Below are positions 48,722-60,295 of a stretch of DNA of 64,000 nucleotides, piece by piece. The notes beneath the pieces were generated by a model that worked only from the letters and a program-made list of their open reading frames with translations, did not search any database and had not been told where the DNA came from. Source of the stretch: Icerya purchasi (lineage: Eukaryota; Arthropoda; Insecta; Hemiptera; Monophlebidae); NCBI GenBank assembly GCA_039619475.1, contig CM077115.1, positions 396,648,557 through 396,712,556 of the forward strand. The letters run 5' to 3'. Positions within the stretch are counted from its first letter, which is position 1, and every line of letters starts with the position of its first letter. The translations under genes were made by a program, and so were the position numbers.

Positions 48722-51700
48722 TAGCGTTTTGTTACACATTTATATACAAAAACGTTTCATTTAATCGAAAAACCATTCATGGCTTTTTATTATATTCTCG
48801 GCCGCGGCGTAATATACATACATACATACATATATTATATACATAGAAGGTTGCTCAAAATTCAGTTACCGCTATCGTGTTAAGTGCAGTTTTCATAGAA
48901 CACACCACTGTGATGGCTATGCGTGTTGCAAACGTTTCTTGATTTTAATTTGATGTTAGTGCACCCAATACATACCAAAAACATAGTTTGTTTACAGTTT
49001 TGTTTAGATAAAGAATTATTTTATTCTTAAAGTAGTAGAACCAATTTATTTTTTTTTGATTTTATTCTTTGGCGGTTACTGAAATATAGCTTTTAGTCAC
49101 CATATAGTCGATATATACACCTATATATCATCTTAAATTATTAATAAAAAAAAGTAATATGCCACCATCGTTCGTAAGGAAAATTTTAATCATTTCTCTC
49201 TTGGCGGTACATGCTCTGTTGTGCGCTCGGAGGGTCGATCAGTGGCGCAGTCAGCGGAATAAGTCGGAGAAAGAAAGAGGATCGCGGCGCTGACTGGAAG
49301 ACTGCATCAATAACGAATGCGTGTCCACGCTTAAGTTTCGCGATATTTGCTACACGATGCGAAGGAAGAACGGAAAAGGGAGCCGAGAAATGAAAGTTAT
49401 ACGTACGGCTTGTTGGAGTAGGTGGAACGTTGCGAACAGATAGAAGGAAAACGTTCTGGTAGCGTATCGGAAGCGGCATTGCTGAATAATTAGCTCTAGG
49501 GATAATCCGACCACCGCAGAGTTCATCTGCGTTGTATCGGTTAATCCGGACGGCTCTTATTTGCCACAAGTGCGATACGCTCGGATCTTGGTCCGTAATA
49601 AATAGCTTCGCCCGACGATCTTTTCTATCCTTCCTCTATCCTTCGGTCCGGACTGCGGCAGATACACATGCGCGTGTGCCAGTATCCACTTCCTTACCTT
49701 GGTATACGGCAAAACCAGTATGGAGGAGGGAGAGAGGGAAAAAAAAGGCCCGGAAAACGACAAATACAAGGAACTGAAGCGATATCGAACGTCCGACAGG
49801 GCCAACGAAATTCGGGCCATTCGTTATCTGGTACAACGGTGGCCGAAGCTAGGGCCGAGACTATCTTTGGACAGTGCATGGCCGCCGCAAAGCCGGTAAT
49901 AAAGAAATTTTAGCTAATAAATTAAAGTTTGGCGTTAAGTCCTTCTGGCTGGCCTTAGTCGCGTATACATAAACAACAAGCAACGGCCATTAGCGTATAT
50001 CACGCCGTACCTACATATTCATATATACCGGCAGCGGGCGCATCTTTTGCAATTGCCCTTTTTGCTTCGCTGCCCTCACACACAGCTAATAGCCACCGGT
50101 CAGCAGCTGTTCCTCACAAAGAGGCCGGAGCGTGCTTGTGCCGGGATTTTTACCGTGAAAGCTTCCATCATCAGTGAGGCGCGCCAATTACTCTTCACTT
50201 CGGAAAACGATTTTTATCCTCTAAAATATCTTTAGTCGCTTTTGTCGTTCGGGTAAACCCGGTGGAATTTCCTTGCATTCCTGTGAGCGGCTATTTCGAA
50301 AAACCGAATTTGCGAAACGAGACCACTATGAACCTTTTTCGAAAAGGATGTGAACTAAAAGGTAATTTTTAACCTTAACTTCAACGGCGAAATTCTTCTT
50401 GAATTTTCAATTGTCGCTGAGAAATAAAATCAAATTGTGACGGAAATGAGATTTTCCCGGATGGCTGCGGTGTCGAACAGTTTTGACTGTCCGCAATCAT
50501 GGTACGCGCACGTTGAATTCCATCACGCAATTTACACCTTTTGATATTTTTTCCTTTTTTATTCCAGCCACAAAGCATGGTAGATTATCGGAACAATTTT
50601 GGCTGTTGCAATAGTTTTTATCCGGATGATTTTTCTGGTATGATACTTTGCACTCGATTTCCGATTTTAGCTCTACATATGCACCACTGGAACAGTGTCA
50701 CTCAAGTCCGAAATGGGGCAACTCCCTCCGGTTGAAGGTCAAACTTTTTTATTACTAGCGGCTACATCAATTAATTAACAGTGTGCTTGGCGGTGCTTTA
50801 TATAACAAGTAGTTGCCGTCAGTCTGATTCGTTTGTGTTTGTATTTGTTACATTTTTACCTTAGAGGGGAGGTCCTATGTAACTCTCTGCGTAATATTTA
50901 TTTATTTATTTATTACTTTTTATCACCATTCGTGATTGTTTAGAGAAATCGTCACAGCTCGCACGTACAAATTAAGATCTTCGATAATGTATTATAAACC
51001 GTAACTATTTTTTTTTTGGAGTATAGCACAAGGATATTTAGACTCGCGTGTAACGCGGATTGACCGATTCTGCAACATTTATTTTGGTATTTCTGAAATT
51101 CGGAAATTGTTTACGTTCTAAGGTACAGTAGATTAGATCGGTCTGCTGGCTATAGTAGAACAAGTTGAATTTGTACTTCTGTAATGAAATATAACCTGTT
51201 TCTCGTCTCAACGTGATACTAAAGTTTTGCTGAAAATGCGTCACAATAATAGAGTTTAAAATGAGTTTTGTTAATGTCACCAGTTGACCAGGAGTTAGTG
51301 TACAGCGGCCGTCTGTAGATTGCTGTCCGTGAGGTACCACCGCTTTCAAAATGTGCAAGACGAAGAAGAAAGCCTATAAAAAAAATTCAGTGCGGTATTT
51401 ACTAAATAGACTAAACCATCAGAACTGGAGCCGAAAGGAACAAAAACGAATAAAATAATTATACGGACTGCCTAGTATAAGCTAAGTAGATAAAATTATG
51501 TATATGTTTTACGGTTGTTTATAGTTTATACTGTACACTTTAAAAAAGCCACCGAATAAATTTATTGCTTTTCGTAAGGGAAACACCGCTACTTTACGAA
51601 CAAATTATTTTATTGCAAATTAATCTCGCCAATGACAATATTTACGATTAAACAATTTTGTTAATTGATAAATAATTCGGAAGTTCACCATCGGTGCTGA

Positions 51701-51925
51701 ATTGAGTACTGTAGTATATGGGATGATAACGGGTAACGATAACAGCGATATGTTTACATCATGTTGTCTCAGTTGCGAAATTTATTCGGTATTGTGATAA
51801 TTAATTATCTCTGGTACGAAGATGAAATTGCGTGATAAGACAAGGAGGATATCTTTTATTGCACGTTCTTGTTTCTTTACGAAGTGACTTTTATTACAAC
51901 TCTCGGCTTTGGAAAAATAACAAAT

Positions 51926-51929
<4 letters not shown>
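48722..51929. other. Noncoding DNA with a GC-rich island near 49.2-50.2 kb
   Basis: CpG-rich sequence at 49200-50230 gives five or more overlapping frames on both strands (up to 127 codons), none with a domain. Outside it the sequence is AT-rich. Short TTTA repeats occur near 50898-50912. Confidence 0.35.
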
Positions 51930-52019
<90 letters not shown>

Positions 52020-52020
52020 T
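51930..52020. repeat. (TA)n and (AAT)n compound microsatellite
   Basis: A TA tract (51930-51968) is followed within about 12 bases by an AAT tract of about 13 units (51981-52019). Confidence 0.95.
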
Positions 52021-53060
52021 GATAAGAGCGTCGACTCTTATCATTGCAGAGAACTACTGCAGAAAATGATATTCAAATGGCCCGGACATCAACGTCCGAG
52101 GATTATCGATAACCTTTAATCTCGAGTATTACACAGATATTTAAAATTAATTTCTCTTAACAAAGGAATATGAAGTGGGGGCTATACACGCACATCTGCA
52201 TGTGTCGGCATGTTCCTTATCGTGGTATACAGATTAACATTTATCGCCAAAAAATTATCCGAATTCATTAACAATTATCGTAAATGCCTCTTCATTACAC
52301 TAATTTCATTAATATACATATATCGATTCCACACTATTAATTAGCGTGCAACAAAAAGCGGTAAACGCGGATTAATCGAATTAATTTATCGCACCTGCGT
52401 ATGACGAAAATGAAATCCAAACGAAAACACAAACTTGCAAAAGATCACGCGCTCTTATGATCTGCTTTTCACGATTATACAAGATGATCGTTCGTGAAGC
52501 GGAAAATGTAATTAGTAAAATTATTTTTCACCGCGCATCCGGAAGCAACAATATTGCAACAACACATTAACTGGTTGTTCTCCATTTTGAAACAGATGGA
52601 GCAGGGCTACAATATCGACCGAGTCCTGCGCGAGACCATATTCATTAGATGATCTTGTATGAAACAGAACTTCACACATCCTATAATGTGATGTTAAATC
52701 ACGGTTACATCAGTAAGCTCGGAATATGTTGCATAAAGTTACTATTTAACTTATGCGTTCATGAAGTGTATGTATGTGCGCGGTATGCATATCGGTTGAA
52801 GTTGCACTACGAAATCATGAAGGTATCGTGTACTATTTTTATAGATAGTTTCAAGAAGCGTAATGGAACTGGAGTCTTTTTCATTCTGAAGGACATCAAT
52901 TTTTTTAAAGTTTTTTTTATTCCTTCTTTTTGCGCTATCATTACTGCTGAACCCCATTGAAAAAAATTCTTAACGTTCCTTTTTCAACCATCTGATTACT
53001 GATTCCACGAGCGCCCTTCAAGGTATTCCCCATCATATTCCCACTCATTCCTACGACTTT
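52021..53060. other. Noncoding DNA
   Basis: The 103-codon plus frame at 52649-52960 has no recognisable domain. Nothing else is supported. Confidence 0.4.
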
Positions 53061-53069
53061 ATCATCTTT

Positions 53070-53500
53070 TGTTTGTAACTTTTTCACATTACATTCTAGT
53101 CACGTCGATTTCTGCTAGATCCCTAGCCATGTGGGTGTAAAGGATAACGAAATGACGTATTCTTTGACTTAAATTGCTTTATCCCTCTAACGTATTCCTA
53201 ACTTGCTTTCCCTATGCAACCAATTCCATGCTAGGCTCTGCTTTCTAGCAAAGTTTCTTTTTACCGGTTCATCCGATCGAGTTTTTCCGTCCTATTCTGT
53301 TTTTTAACGATTTTCTTTCACTAGACCGTTCTGCCGCCGTTTTCATTACTCGTTAACGCCTTAATCATATTTTACTATTTTTTCACGGTTTCGTTTAACA
53401 CATTTCCAAAGCTACCGTCTTCATTCCTATTACGAAACTGTAACCGATCCTAATGATATTTTCTTTAAATGTCCTTTCCTCTCGATCATGCTGTATTTTA
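53070..53500 (+). mobile_element. Non-LTR retrotransposon relic (RNase H end and zinc knuckle)
   Basis: SSHVDFC*IPSHVGVKDNEM (about 53096-53155) is the last RNase H block with the expected WIPSHvGi.GNEmAD pattern, W lost to a stop and AD changed to TY. About 300 bp later YFTIFSRFRLTHFQSYRL (53370-53425) matches the basic region before the knuckle, followed by VTDPNDIFFKCPF at 53440-53478. Order and spacing parallel the minus-strand relic at 46.0-46.6 kb. Several frame changes and stops show it is dead; no RT domain lies directly upstream. Confidence 0.7.
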
Positions 53501-55404
53501 ATTTGTCATCTCTTGGACTTCTTAATCGTTATGACACTACGTACATCTTAACCCTTTTCTGCCTCTCGGTTATCCTAGGATTCTTAGCTCCTTCATTCTG
53601 CCGAATTCTAACCGGATCAGTATCTGACTGACTTCTTTTCTTCAAATCGCTTCTGAAAAAAGGTCCGTGTCGAAGTATTTGAAAAAAATACGCCATTATG
53701 ACAATGTAGATTAACATGTCGGATAAAAATTTTAGATAAAAATATTGCAAAAGATTTAGTAACTATTCTTTTTACATTGCTCCCAGCGGAACAATACGTA
53801 ATCTTTAATAGAGGTACATGTAATAATAAATAATAATACAAATAATTAAGCGTTATAATAAGCAAAATGGTTATCAGAAAAAACTTGTCGATTCGTAACG
53901 TACGCAAATAATGGTGACAATCGTTCACACCACTTATTCCATAATTAAATCTCTACGATTTTAGTTTTGCAATATAATAAAAATTGTTTTAAAAAACAGG
54001 GTACCGGGCAGCACCTTAAAGTTATCTGAAAAAGCTCGCCTATATTAAAGCACGTGAGTTATACGACAGTCGATCAATTTTTTTTTTGCAGTTTACGCAT
54101 TTGTGACCCTCGGGATAAATAAAGCAAAGTGGTAAACTATATGTACGAAATTCTATGTATTTCTCGTAAACTCTACTTATTTATTTATTTACTTGCTTTT
54201 TTAAAATTTATTTCGGCTCGTCAACTATGAACACAACAGCCCGAGAAAAATAGGTAATTAACTATAGCTTCATATTCAGTTCTGTTCGATAATTCGTATT
54301 CGCGCGGTATTAAAAATGTTAATCGTTTAATTTTAAGTAGTCCGGCGATTATTACCAGTTTCAGACGGCAGAACTTTCTATACGGATGTGAAATTTGTAA
54401 AGTTTCAATCGATAAAGTCATTAAAACCTAGTGTATCAACAAGTTATTAATAAAGGGTAGTAGATAAACTAAAGATGACCGGCTCTAGGGGTAAGTTCAA
54501 TCTCTTAGTATACGATCGAAATCGGTCGAAATAATTAGACTGTTTAAAGATTATCTGCCTAAATGAAAACTGTGCTCCAGTGATACCAAAGTTAAACAAT
54601 TCAACAGTTTTGGCTATAAAGAAATGGAAAATGGGAAAGTTAAAGTAAAATTACGAGTATTTTAAATATAATAAAATTCTAGACGCAACATTAATACTCA
54701 CAAATACAGGAATCACTTTCATCAAGATTTTATAATACCTTTTTTAAATAATAACTACACGCAATTTATATTAGTAAATGATAATACCGTGTATCCCATT
54801 TAAACTTAACATATTAATATATTAATAAATAATAAATATTAAAAAGTATTATAATAGAAGCATATATTTATAAGGTATGTGTCCTACCTCCTTTGCATGG
54901 AAGAGGAATAAAAAAAAGTACTATAGAACTTCATACTCATAAAATATACGGAAAAATCATGTGAACTGCTCCATTTTTAATAATTATACGGGACAAAGTT
55001 AATAATTGCGAATGTTTATTTGCGGGTACGTCGCCATTAGCGGGTCTCAGTAAAATGATATAACGGTGTTTTTTACAATGGGAGTCGTAATATTAAGGGA
55101 TATTTAAAATTTCGCATCTATATTCATCTTATTATACGGAAATGGCGATACACAGAGAGAGCATTATTAAATTTCAAGACTAAAGAATATAATCCACAAT
55201 AAAACAAATAAACGGAACAGCGTTCTTTAGAATATAGAAAATAACTGTCGACAATAAAAGGTAATGGTAAATCTTTGAAAGATTAGAACCTAAACTTATC
55301 AAAAAGTACTCAAAAAGATCTAGACTGATTAATTTATCACTCAAATAAGAAAAAAAAAAAAAAAAAGAAAGAAGAATAACTTTTATATATTTTTTAGACA
55401 TTTA
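53501..55404. other. AT-rich noncoding DNA
   Basis: No gene or transposon terminus was recognised. An A run lies at 55350-55365. Confidence 0.45.
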
Positions 55405-55490
55405 GTTTAAATAGAATTCAAATTCCACTGGCACGCATTGAACTAGGTTGATGTGGCTGCCCTATCCATTAAGTCTTCAATAACTTAGTG
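55405..55490 (-). mobile_element. Possible tRNA-like SINE remnant
   Basis: On the minus strand TAATGGATAGGGCA (55458-55471) resembles a tRNA A box and GAATTTGAATTC (55414-55425) a weak B box at near-normal spacing. On the plus strand GAATTCAAATTCCACTGG and CGCATTGAAC also resemble the B box and body start of SINE family S1 (16990, 25041), but no A box follows in that orientation. The two readings conflict, so the call is weak. Confidence 0.25.
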
Positions 55491-56359
55491 TTGGACATCT
55501 AGTAAAATCTATATTAGTAGGTCTCATCTGTTACTGTATTTAAGTTCAGCGAGTTAAACTCCGGATGCTTACCGTAAATTCATATCGGAAAGTGTTCATT
55601 CGATCTTTACACCGAATCTGTATTAATTGCTACTAACTTATTTATACCTAAATCAGTTCCTGAATCTGCCGAGAAAAACATATCAAACTTATTCGTCGCA
55701 AATAGCCAGAGTTGCTGAGCGACAATAAATAAACGTATTAAAAAAACTTAAAAACATATTGCGACCGAATTTTCGAAGAAACAGAAATCACCTAAATCTT
55801 CCTGTAGATTTTTTAACAAATTTATCAAAAATTAATCCGAAATCGAAACAATATCTGAAAAAGTAAATTAAAAAATATCTCTCTATTAAAGATCACGCGT
55901 TATCGAAAGGCAGTTAATATATTTAAAAGAGATAAAACGCTTACAATTCTTCCGCTATTTTATCATACTACAACTTTTTTTCCGATAAAGATAAAGAAGA
56001 TTTACTCCTTTCAACTTTTCAAAGCCGTCAACTGCAAAGTGGAATTTTATTATCACAATACATTCAACAAAAATTAATAACTCTGTAAATTCGTATTTAA
56101 ATTCCGATCCTATAATTTCTGTTACGTCATCATTTTTAATTTCACACCGGTGATACCATTTCACCAAATGAAATTTACATCTAATGATTAAAAATTTACC
56201 CCTCGGCCCAAAAAAAAACAAAAAACCTGACGATAGTGAATTATTCCGTGTTCAGATTAGGTATTTCCCTAAAGCGTGGGTAGAGTACCCCTGTTCCGAA
56301 AATAGGTAACGACATTACTTTAGCTATTCATTTCGTAGACACCGATTATCACCTTTATT
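55491..56359. other. AT-rich noncoding DNA
   Basis: No recognisable feature. The 88-codon minus frame 55955-56221 has no domain. Confidence 0.4.
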
Positions 56360-57000
56360 AACCAGTCTATACACGCAAGTAAAGTTTCTGCAATTTTAAT
56401 TCTTAACAAAATGAAAAGTTTCTGATATTATTTATTATTCCCGATCAGTTTGGTTTTAGAACTGTGATTATTATCTACCGTATTACAAGTGGACCGAATA
56501 CATCACTGATAATGTCGATATAACTATAGTACATGATTATTATTACTGGATGTAGAAAAAGTATTTTTGATAAAACTCGGTATTCTGTAAGCTAATTCGA
56601 TACAAATTTCCGTATAACTTTAAATTAAAATTAGTTCCTATTTAGCTGACAGAAGTTTTAACGTAAAAATAAAAAAATACTTTTTCCGCTTGTGAACAAA
56701 TCACATTGTTGGTGTTCCGCAAGGAAAAATACCTTGGCTCCTTCTTAAAGAATCTAGAACTTTCTTTTTATGCCGATGACCCAGCCCTATACATACATAT
56801 ATACTGTTTCTCTTACAGAACCGATGATCCGCCGTCGGCAATACTTATTAAAAATGAAAAAATGTCTTCACAAATGGCAAAGATCAATTTGTAATAAAAC
56901 TCTAAACTGTTCTATTTACCAAGAGACACGCCCCCTCAAATTTGTATCCTTTATGCGTGTAGCACGTTTTAAAAAAAAAAAAACAGATAAAGTATCTGGC
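56360..57000 (+). mobile_element. Decayed jockey/CR1-like reverse transcriptase
   Basis: RT motifs appear in the correct order in shifting frames: SKVSAILILNKMKSF near 56380, IIPDQFGFR near 56438, LLDVEKVF at 56543-56566 (palm motif A with the Asp), SYLADRSFNVKI near 56640, VGVPQGKIPW (GVPQGSILGP motif) from 56708, and SFYADDPALY with the catalytic YADD at 56769-56780. Downstream LKMKKCLHKW and NKTLNCSIY correspond to the helix and K.N..KT segment after the palm. Stops and frame changes break every segment, so it is inactive. The order FGFR-LDVEKAF-GVPQG-YADD is that of jockey and CR1-type elements. Confidence 0.85.
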
Positions 57001-58860
57001 CGTTTACTTAATTGCATTTCACAAACCCGTTCTGTATTCTTTCAGTAAAGATCTCTTTCTCTTTATCCTTATTTCAGTGAAAAAGCCAAAATTCCTATGG
57101 AAAATAAATAAATTACTGATATTCTCCATTCCTGTTCGCGGTCTCATCGTCGCGAAAAATCGAATTTTTCGTACAACGTCAAACAAGCGCTGCGGATAAT
57201 TTTAAATTGTCCCATTATGCACGAGTAAAAGTTGTATCCATAATCTTCTTAACTTCTTATTAAAAAAACACGCGCGGAGTTATTTTTGAAAGATTGCACG
57301 GAGCATGTGCTTTTCTTAGGACAATTATTGGTGATTTTACACATTTCTTTAATTAAAATATAAAAAAATATAAGCGTAAAATAAGAATTTTTTGCTGTTT
57401 CTGCATCCAAGTGTTCGTTTTGGCCGAATAACTTTAATTATTTATTTACAATTTCTTTCGTTTTACACCAGGTTTTACCGTTTTAAGTTATTATATTTAT
57501 AATTAAAAGTATAATTATATCCTAACCGCGCGTTTATGTGTGCACTCGTTTTTAACAAAAGTCTTTCGGTTTAAAGTTTTGCTATAATTTATAATTTATT
57601 ATCAAATAAACTTTATCCTATTCGTAGTTGACAAGCGAAAATGAAAGAAAACAAGATACCCGCGAAAATGTTTTAAACGCTACCGTCGTACACAAATGCT
57701 GCCCGGTAAGGGTAATTTCATGGCCAGCCGTTCCCAAGGTTTTTTCTCTTTGATTTTTGTAAATCGATTAATGTAGAAACAGAAATGAAGATTCTCAATA
57801 AGTTTGCTCGCTGATTAAAAAAAAAAAAAAAACACCTAACACCGCATCCTGCTGTCGGGACCTCTAATCTAATTTATAGCGATGAGCGTGTTTATACAGA
57901 TATGGTAGTTTTGTATCGAAAAACAACTTTAAGTGCGCCGCCGACAAGTAAAACCGGCTATTCATTTGCCCTTTCTATACGTATAAAGTTTGTTTTTAAT
58001 TATTTTATTCTTTAATTAATTTATTCTTTAATTCTTATACGCGATTTATAATTTAATCGATTAGAATTAACGTTTTTACGACGAAATTTTCTAATGAAAA
58101 AAAGCAGTGTAAAAGCCACCTCGGAAAAGTTCTTGTTAAATTAATTACGATTCAAGAAGGTAGGGGGAAGGATCGGTGCGGTTTTTATTTAAATTTCCGA
58201 AATCGGTGAAAGAAAATTCGCCTTTTATTAGTCTCGTCTGCTCTAGTGCGGATAATGTGGACTGTGTTTGCGCCAGTTTATTGTAAATCCGTTCGCGTAA
58301 TAAAGCAGTAATTTAAATTCCGACTGGATTCCGAGGAGTATTTTAAATTTTACAACTATCTCGCATTACCGCCAAAAACGTTCCTCCGGAGCGATAACGT
58401 GCGCAAAAGTCGAAAACGAGATGACAGCCGGAACAGCTTGAAATGGAAATTTTTCCAAGAACCCGAACAGAGAAAAAGCCCCCGGATAAGGAAGAGAAAT
58501 AGTATTTACATGGCCATCACGTAAACGGCGGAATAAGACACAAAATGAGCGGCATAGCAGAAAGTGGAAAAGAGAAGCGAAACAAAAAACGACAAGACGG
58601 TACCAGTGAAAGAGAAAGAGCACAAGGTACTCGAACGGAGAGGAGGCTGCTCGGAAGATGACAAGCTGGAAAAAAACGCTGGAACATTGTGCGGAAAAAT
58701 TTTAAAACTTCACCATACTGCAAGAAAATTTTCTTACACCGTTCGTTAAATTGCTGTAATTTATATTAGAGCGAGCAGAAAATTCCAAAATTCTTTTTGG
58801 TTTACTAGAATTCTGAGAAAAATTAGAATATGGGTAATGCACCATTTCTTCCGATGAAAT
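57001..58860. other. Noncoding DNA
   Basis: The retrotransposon may extend a little past 57000 but no motif is seen. The remaining frames are domain-free. An A run lies at 57817-57833, and a mildly GC-richer stretch at 58360-58700 holds overlapping frames on both strands. Confidence 0.4.
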
Positions 58861-58861
58861 A

Positions 58862-58917
<56 letters not shown>
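58861..58917. repeat. (TTA)n microsatellite
   Basis: About 18 ATT/TTA units without interruption. Confidence 0.95.
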
Positions 58918-58987
58918 AAAATGTATTAAACCATTAAGTAGCAATGGCGACCTCTTTAAGAATTTTTCATGTTTTTATTATTGTTTA

Positions 58988-59015
58988 TTTTTTTTTTTTT
59001 TTTTTTTTTTTTTTT
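58988..59015. repeat. Poly(T) tract of about 28 bases
   Basis: An uninterrupted T homopolymer. No retro-element body was recognised on either side. Confidence 0.9.
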
Positions 59016-60259
59016 CTGTTTTGGGAACAACATATAGTTGAAAATAACTTCAGAAATATCTCTTCATCAAAACGGGTACAAAAAACACACAGTTCAATGG
59101 AACACAGATTTTAATCAACTTTCAACTATACATCTGGGTTTTCTGCTGACGCAGAAGACAAACGAAGCGCATGACGACGACCCAGGGGACAACTGGGGTA
59201 AATATTTTTTTCCGGGGAAAAGCTGATGATCGAGAGGTCGTAATGACTTTCACTAAAATGTCGTCAATTGTTGCAGACCGCTGGACTCAACCAATTCTCG
59301 GGCCTCAAGCAAGACTTCTCATCTTTGCCTTCAAGTTGAACCCCGTACGCTAGTCTTCGGTTAGTCGAGTTAACACGGAAAACATAGTGGGGTGAGAATT
59401 AAAAAAGAAACACCACTGCCGTTTGATATTTGCAGAATTACGACCGTTAGTTCTTGAGTGAACGTACGAAAAGTACCAACGGAATTGTTAATGAATATTT
59501 CCACGTGAGCCATTCAAGGTTTCGTGGCAAAGGTAGGAGCTCTGTAATGATAAAATTGAAAAAAACACTCGAAATTTGCGGAAATAACATAAAAGAGAAA
59601 ACAAATTTATAAAATAAGTTCAAAAAAAAGGCGTGCAAAAAAAATCAAGTAAAAACGCAGTTTTATACTTGTTGGCATTAGGTTAATTCGAACAATGCAT
59701 CGCGTGATCATCGATCCGCCTTATGTTCACGTTAACCCACACAGATTCCGCACTTCTGACGTCATTAGTTGCAAAAACAATATGCGTCGACTTTTGAATA
59801 TTGAACTCGGTTACTGCTAATAATTATGGATGTTGAAGAAAAACGCGAATTACGCGAAAACGATGTGTGTTTTAACTGCTAATACTAGATTGTAAGTTGT
59901 ACTTATTACACGTGTCCTAAATAAAACATAAATACTACTGTATCGCTTCTCCGTGCAAGTAAAAATTAAGCGTGATTTTATTGTATTTGTAGGACGCATA
60001 ATTTCACCATTTAATTATTGGTTGTAATGTTGCGATGATATACATATATTTAGTATTTTAATTGTGTAAAATAACAAATTTTACAATTTCCGGTAACTGA
60101 AAAAAGCTATCGGTTAAAATAGATTGGTTAAAACTGTGTTTCGTATTATTAAAAACGAATTCATCATTGAATAATAAAGTATAGATAAAATCACTTTTAA
60201 TGTGCTATTTCTTAATGTTTTGCGGTAAGTCAATGCTTAAACTGATGAAAAGAAAATTC

Positions 60260-60295
<36 letters not shown>

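Noticed and set aside
49243..49260. CAGTGGCGCAGTCAGCGG resembling a repeat terminus; similar AAGTGGCGCAGCCAGC at 31461
   Set aside because: No matching right ends and no shared sequence beyond about 15 bases.
49186..49913. Multiple overlapping frames on both strands
   Set aside because: Stop-poor GC-rich composition; no frame stands out and none matches a family I know.
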